Shown: positions 9,304 to 17,638 of the stretch, in pieces
How the letters are laid out: each line of letters begins with the position of its first letter
Numbering within the stretch: the stretch's first letter is position 1
DNA from: Hyella patelloides LEGE 07179
Lineage (GTDB): Bacteria > Cyanobacteriota > Cyanobacteriia > Cyanobacteriales > Xenococcaceae
Direction: 5' to 3'
Length of the DNA: 48,314 nt
Assembly (NCBI RefSeq): GCF_900659865.1
Contig: NZ_LR213785.1
Span: forward strand, 2,372-50,685
Made by a program: the position numbers and the translations under genes
The notes under the pieces: model-generated
The model's input: the letters and a program-made list of their open reading frames with translations, nothing else
Databases searched by the model: none
Told to the model about the DNA's origin: nothing

Positions 9304-9861
9304 TTAAGCAACACTACCAAGACTCATACCGATACGTCTTAATTGACCTTGAACACTAGCATCGATGACTTTAGAACCAACTTTAATGATGACACCACCA
9401 ATTAATTCGGGGTCAATAGTAATTTTTAGTTCTACATCACTAGCGTCAGTAATTCCTTTAACGCGATCGACTAAAGCTTGCTTTTGTCCATCATTTAATT
9501 CTGTAGCAGAGGTGACTTCTGCTAGTACTACGTTGTTTAACTTTCTCAATAAAGCAGAAAACTGAGCAGCAATCTCTTTCAAAAAGATGATGCGTCGCTT
9601 GTCTACCAACAACATTAAAAAGTTAACAAAGTAAGGGTTCGCTTCATTACCCATTACCTGTCTTAATACTTCTTTTTTCGCTTCAGGATTAACTACAGGG
9701 TTTGCCACAAAATCACTAAATTCTGTGGACTCTTCCATTAGGCTTTCGAGATCGCGACAAACACTACCAAATGGCTCTGTTAAATTGTTCTGTTGAGCAA
9801 CAGACATCAAAGCTTGAGCATAGGGTTCGGCTACTTCCGAACTAATTAAAGTTCCACTCAT
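9304..9861 (-). CDS. atpD: ATP synthase F1 delta subunit
   Basis: Links F1 to the peripheral stalk (atpH in E. coli naming). The 185-aa protein is of normal length with the OSCP/delta fold: an N-terminal helical domain (EPYAQALMSVAQQNNL…) and a conserved C-terminal end (ITIDPELIGGVIIKVGSKVIDASVQGQL). The ATG overlaps the atpF stop by one base (TAATG), and AGGAGG just before it lies inside the last codons of atpF, so the two genes are probably translationally coupled. Confidence 0.97.
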   Translation of the reverse strand: MSGTLISSEVAEPYAQALMSVAQQNNLTEPFGSVCRDLESLMEESTEFSDFVANPVVNPEAKKEVLRQVMGNEANPYFVNFLMLLVDKRRIIFLKEIAAQFSALLRKLNNVVLAEVTSATELNDGQKQALVDRVKGITDASDVELKITIDPELIGGVIIKVGSKVIDASVQGQLRRIGMSLGSVA

Positions 9862-10397
9862 TAAGCACCTCCTAACTGAGCAATACTACGGTCGATTAGT
9901 GTTGTTTGAGCAGAATCATCAAGCATTCCTGGTAACTGAGATTCTACTTTTTCTAATGCTAAAGTGGAGACGCGCTGTTTGAGTTCGGCGATCGCTCTTG
10001 CTTCTTCTGAACTCAAATCGGCTTCTGCACTAGCTTTAAGGCGTTCTACTTCTTTGGTGCCTTGAGCTAAAATTGTCTCTTTCGCCTTTTGAGCGTTAGC
10101 TTGAGCATCAGAAATAATCTTGGATGCAGTTTCCTTTGCTTCAGACAGTTTTTTCTCTTCTTCGGCTAAAGTAACTACTGCTTCTTTTCGTCTTTGTTCT
10201 GCTTCTTCAATTTGTTCGGCAATTTTGGCGCGTCTTTCGCTTAAAATATTGCCAACTATTTTACTTCCGTAGAAATAAATAATTCCAATTAAAATTAAGA
10301 GATTGATTAGGTTAGTGTCTAAAATGTCTAGGTTTAGACCGAAACCACCTTCAACCTCTGAATGCGTTTCTGCTAAATATAAAAAATTGTCTATCAT
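9861..10397 (-). CDS. atpF: ATP synthase F0 subunit b
   Basis: Peripheral stalk subunit. It has 178 aa with one membrane helix (about residues 28-48, LINLLILIGIIYFYG), then a long charged coiled coil rich in Ala, Glu and Lys. It is one of the two different b-type subunits that photosynthetic bacteria use in place of a b homodimer. It ends in GGA, its stop overlaps the atpD start, and it begins 44 bp after atpG. Confidence 0.96.
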   Translation of the reverse strand: MIDNFLYLAETHSEVEGGFGLNLDILDTNLINLLILIGIIYFYGSKIVGNILSERRAKIAEQIEEAEQRRKEAVVTLAEEEKKLSEAKETASKIISDAQANAQKAKETILAQGTKEVERLKASAEADLSSEEARAIAELKQRVSTLALEKVESQLPGMLDDSAQTTLIDRSIAQLGGA

Positions 10398-10441
10398 GCC
10401 CAGACTGTTATTTTTATGATTTTTTTGCGGTTGAGACTGGA

Positions 10442-10873
10442 TTATTTAACCAGTTCTGGTCCTAGAATTTTTTCTAAGATTTGACGGCTGAGAGAATCTA
10501 CCTGTTGTTCTAAAGTAGCTAAAGCAGTTTCTTTTTGTTGCTGTATCTCTAAAGTCGCTTGCTCTCTTTTAGCAATTACTTCTTTTTGAGCTTCTGCTGT
10601 TTTTTGAGCAACTACTTCTCTAGCTTCTGTTTGAGCTTTTTCGACAATAGATTGAGATTCTTTCCGCGCTGCTGCTATTTTTGATTCGTATTCTTTAACT
10701 AGGCTTTCTGCTTTCGCTAATTTTTCTTTAGCTCCAGTTTTACTGTTGCGAATTAAAGAATCTCGCTCATCTAAAACTTTAGTTAAAGGCTTATAAAACA
10801 ATGCATTGAGTAATGCCGTTAAAATCAAAAATTGCACTGCCATTAAAGGCGTGGTTAAGTCAAAATCAAACAT
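10442..10873 (-). CDS. atpG: ATP synthase F0 subunit b'
   Basis: Second peripheral-stalk subunit, specific to photosynthetic organisms. It has 143 aa: an N-terminal membrane helix (about residues 10-28, [21 protein letters not shown]) followed by [11 protein letters not shown] and a coiled coil to the end. Gene naming follows the cyanobacterial operon convention; in E. coli naming atpG means gamma. The upstream spacer to atpH is long (318 bp) and structured. Confidence 0.96.
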   Translation of the reverse strand: MFDFDLTTPLMAVQFLILTALLNALFYKPLTKVLDERDSLIRNSKTGAKEKLAKAESLVKEYESKIAAARKESQSIVEKAQTEAREVVAQKTAEAQKEVIAKREQATLEIQQQKETALATLEQQVDSLSRQILEKILGPELVK

Positions 10874-10930
10874 TTTTATTAGACATATTTAGATTAAATA
10901 GCCAAAGTATCTCAGTTATCAGTAAACAGA

Positions 10931-11020
10931 GGTGCGACCCTGCGGAATTTTTGAGGTCGCGTCATCCTAAATGAATTAGGATGTTGTGAGACGACCATAA
11001 TCCGTCAAGGAACGCGCACC
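10931..11020. repeat. Long imperfect hairpin element between atpG and atpH
   Basis: Nested complementary arms span the element: GGTGCG (10931-10936) with CGCACC (11015-11020); CCCTGCGGA (10938-10946) with TCCGTCAAGG (11001-11010, one mismatch and one bulge); GGTCG (10955-10959) with CGACC (10992-10996); CATCCTAA (10963-10970) with TTAGGATG (10976-10983). The whole 90 bases fold into one extended stem. A competing local stem GCGACC/GGTCGC (10934-10939 with 10955-10960) is also possible. It lies in the operon mRNA between the highly needed c subunit gene and the stalk genes. Confidence 0.75.
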
Positions 11021-11023
11021 GAA

Positions 11024-11044
11024 TTAGTTATTAGTTATTAACTA
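11024..11044. repeat. Heptanucleotide repeat TTAGTTA in the atpH-atpG spacer
   Basis: Two perfect TTAGTTA units and a third variant (TTAACTA) follow the hairpin element directly. Confidence 0.7.
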
Positions 11045-11191
11045 TCAAAGTACTTTACCTATATATAGATTATAGAGATGTCATTTTAAATCCATACAGG
11101 AATGGATAACTTTCTCGGTTTGCCCACCCTAGGTAAACCGTTAGCGACTCACTGTTCACTGATAAAGAGCGTCTCTAAAAGTTCTGAGAAT

Positions 11192-11446
<255 letters not shown>

Positions 11447-11581
11447 TTAAAATTGAAGTACCAAGAGTTGACAAAAAGGAGTGAAACTAAATAGTTAGTT
11501 TCAAAGCTGTTGTGAGCAAGTTTTTAGAGATACTGCAAAACTCATCTTGAATATGTTTCTAAAACTACTAAAATAGCAGCT

Positions 11582-12331
11582 TTATTCTTCTTCGCCGTGA
11601 CCTTCTAAAGCTTCATGAATGTATGCACCAGCAAGAGTGGCAAATACTAAAGCTTGAATAGCACTGGTGAATAACCCTAACGCCATTACTGGTAAAGGCA
11701 CAAACAGAGGAACTAGTAGTACTAATACCGCAACTACCAATTCATCAGCCAAAATGTTACCAAAAAGACGGAAACTTAGGGAAAGAGGTTTAGTAAAATC
11801 CTCTAAGACTGCAATAGGTAATAAGATCGGTGTAGGTTCGATATACTTTTTAAAGTAACCTAAGCCTTTCTTCTTAAAGCCAGCATAAAAATAAGCTAAG
11901 GACGTTAATAACGCCAAAGCCACTGTTGTATTAATGTCGTTCGTGGGGGCTGCTAATTCGCCAGAAGGTAACTCAATGAGTTTCCAAGGAATTAAAGCTC
12001 CTCCCCAATTTGACACAAAAATGAACAAAAACAAAGTACCAATAAAGGGTACCCAGGGACGATACTCTTTTTCTCCTAGCTGGTTTTTGACTAAGTCTCG
12101 GATAAACTCCAGGGCATATTCCATAAAGTTTTGGACACCACCAGGAACAGTTTGCACATTCCGAGTTGCAGCCAAAGAAGCTATTAATAAAACACCTATT
12201 ACTATCCAAGAGACAATAAAAACCTGTCCGTGAACCGTATAGTTGCCGATTTTCCATAAGAAATGTTCGCCAACTTCCAATTCTGCTAGGGTAAAAGTAT
12301 TCAAAATAGTTAGACTACCTAGAAGTTCCAT
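11582..12331 (-). CDS. atpI: ATP synthase F0 subunit a
   Basis: Stator subunit that forms the proton half-channels (atpB in E. coli naming). The 249-aa protein has five to six membrane helices, the essential arginine in [18 protein letters not shown] (about residue 190) and the conserved C-terminal helix ending [11 protein letters not shown]. It begins 51 bp after atp1. Confidence 0.97.
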   Translation of the reverse strand: MELLGSLTILNTFTLAELEVGEHFLWKIGNYTVHGQVFIVSWIVIGVLLIASLAATRNVQTVPGGVQNFMEYALEFIRDLVKNQLGEKEYRPWVPFIGTLFLFIFVSNWGGALIPWKLIELPSGELAAPTNDINTTVALALLTSLAYFYAGFKKKGLGYFKKYIEPTPILLPIAVLEDFTKPLSLSFRLFGNILADELVVAVLVLLVPLFVPLPVMALGLFTSAIQALVFATLAGAYIHEALEGHGEEE

Positions 12332-12382
12332 GCGCCTAGACTGAGAAAAGATTAATTTAAATTTGATTTTGGACTACTTTAA

Positions 12383-12862
12383 TTAATCACCAATACTTGC
12401 TGCTTCTTCATCAGACTGCTGAGATAGCAGAAAGACAGATTGCAATGTGTATATAATGATCGCACCTTTGAAGGTAAGAAATCCCAGAAACACAGGCAGA
12501 ATACCGAGTTGCTGCCATTTACTAGCAACAAGCATGAGAATTACGAAAATTCCTAGCCCTTTTCCTCCGAGACGCTTTTGTTGTTGTTGACCTAGGCGTT
12601 CAACATCCTTGGCTAAAAATCTTAAGTAAACCACACTTACTATTGCTCCTATCAAATAGTTAAGAGCAGTGTTTAGAGAGTAGAAGTACCAAACGGTCGG
12701 AAAGACAATTCCTATCAGAACTAGAGTATAGGTATACAACGTGCGTTGCAACTGATAATACTCTGCCATGGGGTCTTTCTGCTCATGAGAGAAAGCACTC
12801 TCTTGAGTCAATTTCTCTTCTTCTGTTTGTTTTGGTGTGGTGTGTTCAGATTGGTTAGACAA
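12383..12862 (-). CDS. atp1: ATP synthase operon protein I
   Basis: AtpI/Atp1-type membrane protein, first gene of the operon, thought to assist F0 (c-ring) assembly. The 159-aa protein has a charged, soluble N-terminus and four predicted membrane helices (about residues 45-65, 66-83, 105-120 and 122-145). The longest frame starts at a TTG (12862) with a stop just upstream and no clear Shine-Dalgarno. A downstream ATG (MAEYYQLQ, residue 32) is possible. The upstream 467-bp region must hold the operon promoter. Confidence 0.88.
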   Translation of the reverse strand: MSNQSEHTTPKQTEEEKLTQESAFSHEQKDPMAEYYQLQRTLYTYTLVLIGIVFPTVWYFYSLNTALNYLIGAIVSVVYLRFLAKDVERLGQQQQKRLGGKGLGIFVILMLVASKWQQLGILPVFLGFLTFKGAIIIYTLQSVFLLSQQSDEEAASIGD

Positions 12863-13329
12863 AGCACTCGGGGACTGAACTCATTCTGGACGTGTTTATT
12901 AGTTATGAGCTTGCAAGCCAACTACATATTTTTGTAGCTAACATATCAAACTCAGACCATCAGCGATCTTATCACGGTAGTGTAACAATTATTAAATTTT
13001 CCTAAATGGGGATTTTGAAGTTGTTATGTGTTGGCTGTTGTATCTTGCATTATAAAAATGAGAGCTAAAATGCTTACTTGTTTATAGCGATCGCATTATC
13101 TGATTTTTGTCAACACTCGCGCGACGCGCGATGCGGAGCGAGTCCTTTAGGGCGTTCGGTAAGTCCGCTTCTTTCGGGGTTTCCTTGGCAAACGTCCGTC
13201 AATAAAATGAGCAAAAGAGAAGGTGGGCAATTTGATTTAACTTGAAACAATAACGCTTCAATTAAAATATTTTACCCACTAGATAAAAGCCAATAGCTAT
13301 TAGTTAAAAAGCTTTATACAACTTGTTAT
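12863..13329. other. Intergenic region between pgk and the atp operon
   Basis: This 467-bp region should carry the atp operon promoter (minus strand). The proximal part has a perfect palindrome GCTTGCAAGC (near 12910) and an inverted repeat CTACA/TGTAG (near 12922-12937). A TTGATA hexamer on the minus strand is a -35 candidate without a good -10. The distal half holds a GC-rich palindromic block (13115-13200). I see no gene and no strong terminator for pgk. Confidence 0.5.
13115..13200. repeat. GC-rich palindromic intergenic element
   Basis: A sharply GC-rich block in AT-rich DNA, beginning with a stem ACTCGC (13115-13120) / GCGAGT (13138-13143) that encloses overlapping CGCG motifs, followed by further short palindromic pieces (CCTTTAGG, CCTTGG). 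Its composition suggests a dispersed genomic repeat of the kind common in cyanobacteria; copy number cannot be judged from one window. Confidence 0.55.
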
Positions 13330-14529
13330 TTAAGCATCATCAAGAGCGATAATACCAGGTAATTTTTTGCCTTCAAGTAATTCTAAACTTGCACCACCAC
13401 CAGTAGAAATATGGCTCATCTTATCTGCAACACCAACTTTTTCCACTGCTGCTACGGAGTCACCACCGCCGATAATTGTGATTGCGTCGGGTTTTCCTGC
13501 TAAAGTATTAGCGATCGCTTCTGTGCCAACGGCAAATTTATCAAATTCAAATACTCCCATAGGGCCATTCCAGATTACCGCATTACAATCAGCTAGGGCA
13601 TCTTGGAATACTTTTACCGCATCAGGGCCAATATCTAAACCCATCCAGCCATCGGGAATTTCTTCGATACTAACCGTTTTGGCATTAGCATCAGGAGCAA
13701 AGTTATCAGCAACGATCACATCAGTGGGTAATAGTAGCTCAACACCTAATTCTTGGGCTTTGGCTTCTAAAGTTTTCGCTAATTCTAGTTTGTCTTCTTC
13801 TACCAAAGATTTACCAACGCTCAAGCCACGAGCTTTGTAGAAAGTAAAGATCATACCGCCACCAATCAATAACTTATCGCATTTTTCCAGTAAAGTTTCG
13901 ATAACACCGATTTTACTAGATACTTTAGAGCCACCAATAATCGCAGCTAAAGGACGTTTAGGGTTATCTACTGCATTTTGCAAGAATTCTAATTCTTTTT
14001 CGATTAAGAAACCAGCAACAGAAGGACTGAGATATTTAGTTACTCCTTCAGTAGAAGCATGGGCGCGGTGTGCTGTACCAAAAGCTTCGTTTACATAAAG
14101 ATCCGCATTAGCAGCTAAAGCTTTGGCAAACTCAGGGTCATTTTTGGTTTCTTCACCGTGGAAACGGAGGTTTTCCAAGAGTACAACCTGACCATTAGTC
14201 ATCGCGCCAACAGTAGCTGCTACCTCATCTCCTATACAGTCATCACATTTAGTGACTTCTTTTCCAAGCAATTCAGAAAGACGTTTTGCTACGGGAGTTA
14301 AGCGCAATTCTTCTTTTACTTCACCTTTGGGACGACCCATGTGGCTACAGAGGATTACTTTAGCTCCTTTACCAGTTAAATCGTTGATAGTGGGTAAAGC
14401 AGCACGAATACGAGTATCATCAGTGATCTTGCCGTTATCGTCTAAAGGTACGTTAAAATCGGCTCTGACTAAAACTTTTTTGCCTTCTACATCAGCTTTG
14501 GTTAAGCTGGCTACAGTTTTCTTCGACAC
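13330..14529 (-). CDS. pgk: Phosphoglycerate kinase
   Basis: Interconverts 3-phosphoglycerate and 1,3-bisphosphoglycerate with ATP/ADP; in cyanobacteria it serves both the Calvin cycle and glycolysis. The full-length 399-aa protein has the N-terminal signature [13 protein letters not shown], the substrate-binding HMGRPKG, and the C-terminal nucleotide region with [13 protein letters not shown] and the closing [10 protein letters not shown]…[14 protein letters not shown]. The start is a GTG at 14529, well supported by AGGAGG 9 bp upstream. It lies between ndhO and the atp operon, all on the same strand. Confidence 0.98.
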   Translation of the reverse strand: MSKKTVASLTKADVEGKKVLVRADFNVPLDDNGKITDDTRIRAALPTINDLTGKGAKVILCSHMGRPKGEVKEELRLTPVAKRLSELLGKEVTKCDDCIGDEVAATVGAMTNGQVVLLENLRFHGEETKNDPEFAKALAANADLYVNEAFGTAHRAHASTEGVTKYLSPSVAGFLIEKELEFLQNAVDNPKRPLAAIIGGSKVSSKIGVIETLLEKCDKLLIGGGMIFTFYKARGLSVGKSLVEEDKLELAKTLEAKAQELGVELLLPTDVIVADNFAPDANAKTVSIEEIPDGWMGLDIGPDAVKVFQDALADCNAVIWNGPMGVFEFDKFAVGTEAIANTLAGKPDAITIIGGGDSVAAVEKVGVADKMSHISTGGGASLELLEGKKLPGIIALDDA

Positions 14530-14822
14530 GGAAATATTCCTCCTAATTGAGCCTGATAGATTAATCGATTGTTAAATCACGGTGCAGCTAAGCACGTCCC
14601 CAAATATAAAAGAAAAATTAAAATATATGGGTTTAGCATTAATCTACCAGAGTTCGCGTAGCTCAGTAAACAGATATTGAAGAACGAGGAGTCAGGAAAC
14701 CGAATAAGAAAAAAAGTTTTTAGGTTTTGTAACAGATAAGAAAGCAAGATTTAGTCTGTACCATTATTTTGGCGAATATAGGTTCTTATTTTCAGACCAA
14801 TCTGATTTTTACTCTTGATTAC

Positions 14823-15041
14823 TTAAGTTGCTGCTTCTAGAGAATCGATTTTCAACCAAATATTGGGAGTGGCAACATAAAACTGTACTAAAGCGTAGTC
14901 TCCTTCCATGTCTAAAATTTCTCCTTTGCTTTCAAAGAGATAGGAAGGAAAACGAGTATCGCTAGCTTTCGCTTCAAGGCTATTGACTAATTTTTCTGCG
15001 ATCACTTTAACTAATGAGCCTTTTTTGAGTTTTCCTGCCAT
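14823..15041 (-). CDS. ndhO: NAD(P)H-quinone oxidoreductase subunit O
   Basis: Small oxygenic-photosynthesis-specific subunit of the NDH-1 complex, which drives respiratory and cyclic electron flow at the thylakoid membrane. The 72-aa protein matches the family over its length: KKGSLVKVIAEKLVNSLEAKASDTRFPSYLF, then GEILDMEGDYALVQF and the end PNIWLKIDSLE. It is soluble and binds the cytoplasmic arm. It lies 56 bp downstream of the YgfZ-like gene. Confidence 0.93.
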   Translation of the reverse strand: MAGKLKKGSLVKVIAEKLVNSLEAKASDTRFPSYLFESKGEILDMEGDYALVQFYVATPNIWLKIDSLEAAT

Positions 15042-15090
15042 GATTTTGATACCTAAAAATTGAATTGTTTTTATTGTCTCTTATTTAGGG

Positions 15091-15111
15091 TTAGTGATTA
15101 GTGGTCACTGA
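15091..15111. repeat. Heptanucleotide repeat overlapping the end of the YgfZ-like gene
   Basis: TTAGTGA, TTAGTGG and TCACTGA form three related 7-bp units. On the minus strand they supply the last codons (ISDH) and the TAA stop of the upstream gene, then continue into the spacer before ndhO. Confidence 0.6.
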
Positions 15112-16045
15112 TGAAAGGAACAGGGACTAATTCCCCTGTGGCTTCACCAATTTTAACGGTTAATCCTGCACCACCTGCCTTTGTCCGAACATAAGCAAGA
15201 CCAAACAAGCCTGTATCACTTTTTGTGCAACTGGTGAGAACACCAACTTTTTTATCTTCTACCATAACGGGAGTTTCTGGGGAAACAGGGTTATCTAGTT
15301 TGACTCCCCAGAGTTTTTGTTTGACACCATTGTAGGTATCAAGGCGGGCAATGGTTTCTTGTCCAATGTAGCAGCCTTTGTCAAAGGAAATGGTATGCCA
15401 AAGTCCTGCTTCTAAAGGATTGTAGTCTTCGGTAAGTTCTTTGTCTGGGGCTGGTCTTCCTTGTAAAATTCTCAGTTGTTCCCAACTGTCACTATCCATT
15501 TCGGAGACGTTATTATCTACTAGTAGAGAACGAATAGTGGCTGCGTTTTCTTGAGGAATAATCAGGTTATAGCCTGGTAAACCTAAATCGCTTCCTACTG
15601 CAATTCTGAGGGTTATATCGTTGATGATTGCTAGTTGGTGATTGCCTTCTGGTGATTCTTTTAAGTCGATATCAAATAATTTTTGAATTAAGTCAGGGCT
15701 TTCTGCTCCAATTAAAGTAATTAGAGCATATTGTTCGGAAACATCAGCTAATTTGACTTTATCGAAGGGAAAAATAAAACCATCCAACCACTTTAGTAGT
15801 TGCTGACGGCGATTGGGGAAAACGATCGCTAAAACGGCATCTTCTGTCAGGTAAGCGGTGGCTAAATCGAGGGTACGGGCGGTGGAGGTAACAAAGACGG
15901 TTTGACAGCCTTGTCCTGGTTTTAAACTATTGAAGTCGTTGGTGCTTTGGTTATGAAGGTAGCGTAGACGATCGCTTCCTGTAAATTGCAAAATTCCCCA
16001 GGTAGAGCGATCGCAAAAAGATACCTTATCTGATTGATAATTCAT
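15098..16045 (-). CDS. ygfZ: YgfZ/GcvT-like folate-binding protein (CAF17-type)
   Basis: Family of folate-dependent proteins that support iron-sulfur cluster enzymes and tRNA modification. The 315-aa protein has the diagnostic K-G-C-Y-x-G-Q-E motif with Cys225 (SFDKGCYIGQETIARLD), an N-terminal GcvT-like domain (WGILQFTGSDRLRYLHNQSTND) and the C-terminal barrel (about residues 240-310). The C-terminal tail ISDH and the stop are encoded by heptanucleotide-like repeats. It lies 15 bp after the preceding hypothetical gene, probably in the same transcript. Confidence 0.88.
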   Translation of the reverse strand: MNYQSDKVSFCDRSTWGILQFTGSDRLRYLHNQSTNDFNSLKPGQGCQTVFVTSTARTLDLATAYLTEDAVLAIVFPNRRQQLLKWLDGFIFPFDKVKLADVSEQYALITLIGAESPDLIQKLFDIDLKESPEGNHQLAIINDITLRIAVGSDLGLPGYNLIIPQENAATIRSLLVDNNVSEMDSDSWEQLRILQGRPAPDKELTEDYNPLEAGLWHTISFDKGCYIGQETIARLDTYNGVKQKLWGVKLDNPVSPETPVMVEDKKVGVLTSCTKSDTGLFGLAYVRTKAGGAGLTVKIGEATGELVPVPFISDH

Positions 16046-16060
16046 GATTTAATTGGAAAC

Positions 16061-16459
16061 CTATTCTGAAAGCTTATCAAAAACTTGTCTTACTGCTTGT
16101 TGGGCTTTAGCTTCTATGAGATGCCAATCGATTTCTCCTGTTTCGTCTAATAAGCGATCGTCTATTTCAACATCTACACTACGTTGTTCTAGTTCACTAA
16201 AGATATGCTGAGTTGCGGGAGTATAGTCTTGAAAACATACCTGGTAGCAGAGTTGCCAAATATCGACTTCAATGGTTCGATTGTCTTTGGTTAAGCGAAG
16301 AAGATATCCTGGTATGGGTTCGGTAACTTCTTTGTAAGTACCCCGCCAGGAAGAAGTATCAAGGTTTTTACGAATATTATCGAGAACTCTAATTAGGGCT
16401 GGTTGCATCAGCAATTGTGCTTTTTCCCAGGCGAGTCTCGTTTTAAATTGGGGTTTCAT
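16061..16459 (-). CDS. Conserved hypothetical protein
   Basis: I do not recognise a named family. The 132-aa protein is soluble, acidic in its second half (ELEQRSVDVEIDDRLLDETGEIDWHLIEAKAQQAVRQVFDKLSE) and mixed alpha/beta, with no signal peptide or membrane helix. The middle (SSWRGTYKEVTEPIPGYLLRLTKDNRTIEVDIWQLCYQVCFQDY) looks like beta strands. The ATG at 16459 is preferred over the TTG directly before it. It sits 15 bp upstream of the YgfZ-like gene, suggesting co-transcription. Confidence 0.75.
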   Translation of the reverse strand: MKPQFKTRLAWEKAQLLMQPALIRVLDNIRKNLDTSSWRGTYKEVTEPIPGYLLRLTKDNRTIEVDIWQLCYQVCFQDYTPATQHIFSELEQRSVDVEIDDRLLDETGEIDWHLIEAKAQQAVRQVFDKLSE

Positions 16460-16522
16460 CAAACGACGTTGCTGATTGGAAGTATGACATCAATCATAGT
16501 ACTGATAATTGCTCATTGATCG

Positions 16523-17548
16523 TCAATTGTAAATAACTGATTGATTGCGTCCTTTCTGTTTTGCTTGGTAGAGGGCGCGATCTGAGATTTGGATTAATTG
16601 TTCGGGACGACTGTGTTGGTCGGGGATGATGCAGGCGACACCTAAACTAAGAGTGACACAATTGCTAACCGAAGATTGGGGATGTTGTATTTGGAGGTTT
16701 TCTACTTGCTGACGAATCATTTCAGCTACAGCTAGTACACCTTGGGTGTGTGTGTTAGGGAGAATAACAGCAAATTCTTCTCCACCATAGCGAGCCACTA
16801 AGTCTGCGGGGCGTTTGACTACTTCAGCGATCGCTTTTGCTACCTGTTGGAGACATTTATCTCCTGCTGGATGACCAAAGCGATCGTTATAGAGTTTGAA
16901 ATGATCGACATCACATAAAATAATTCCTATGGGTAGTCTTTCTCTAGTCATTCTGCGCCATTCTTGCTGTAAAAATCGATCGAATGCATGACGATTTGCT
17001 AGTTGGGTTAAGCTATCTGAATTAGCTAAAATTTGTAGTTGTTGATTGATTTGTAAGAGTTTATTTTCTGCTTCGTGACGATATTTTATTTCTTTTTCAA
17101 GGCGTTTATTTTGAAATTCTAATTCTTGTTTTTGGGCTGTTAACTGTTTCTGTAAGGTAGTAATTTTTAGTTGATTTTCGATTCTTATACAGACTTCTTC
17201 TAGTTGGAAGGGTTTAGTAATGTAGTCATTCCCCCCACTATGAAAGGCTTGCACTTTATCTAGGGGTTCGCTGAGTGCGCTGAGAAAGATGATTGGGACA
17301 TCATGGGTTTGGGCGTTTTTTCTCAGATGCTGGCAAACTTGATAGCCATTCATTTCTGGCATATTAATATCCAGTAAGATTAGGTCTGGTACAATGGTCA
17401 AAGCTGCCCGAATACAAAGCTGCCCACTAATAGCTGTACGTACTTCGTATCTTCGATCGCTTAGCATCGTTGCCAAGAGTCGCAAATTTGCTGGTTTGTC
17501 ATCGACAATTAAAATATCTGCTTTGTAAACAGTGGTTTGCTCATTCAT
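16523..17548 (-). CDS. Response regulator with GGDEF output (PleD-like diguanylate cyclase)
   Basis: Receiver-controlled cyclic di-GMP synthase. Residues about 8-125 form a receiver domain with the phosphorylation aspartate in PDLILLDINMPEMNG (about residue 59) and the conserved lysine in NDYITKPF. A coiled-coil linker (about 130-180) leads to a complete GGDEF domain with GGEEF in ARYGGEEFAVILP and the inhibitory I-site RPAD five residues before it. The large hybrid kinase ends 90 bp upstream on the same strand, making it the natural partner. Length (341 aa) is normal for this architecture. Confidence 0.92.
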   Translation of the reverse strand: MNEQTTVYKADILIVDDKPANLRLLATMLSDRRYEVRTAISGQLCIRAALTIVPDLILLDINMPEMNGYQVCQHLRKNAQTHDVPIIFLSALSEPLDKVQAFHSGGNDYITKPFQLEEVCIRIENQLKITTLQKQLTAQKQELEFQNKRLEKEIKYRHEAENKLLQINQQLQILANSDSLTQLANRHAFDRFLQQEWRRMTRERLPIGIILCDVDHFKLYNDRFGHPAGDKCLQQVAKAIAEVVKRPADLVARYGGEEFAVILPNTHTQGVLAVAEMIRQQVENLQIQHPQSSVSNCVTLSLGVACIIPDQHSRPEQLIQISDRALYQAKQKGRNQSVIYN

Positions 17549-17638
17549 TACTTCTCTTAGTCATTACAGAAAATAAATAATTAATCCTCACTAAAAAATT
17601 TAATTGGTTGAAAAATATAAGTTATTAGAAATAACTAG

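Larger units (their letters stand above)
10874..11191. other. Structured atpH-atpG spacer
   Basis: A 318-bp gap inside the operon without a gene. It contains a 90-bp foldable GC-rich element (10931-11020), a heptanucleotide run TTAGTTA, TTAGTTA, TTAACTA (11024-11044) and, nearer atpH, a GTTCACTGATAA block (11153-11164) resembling the repeats beside atpA. Confidence 0.7.
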
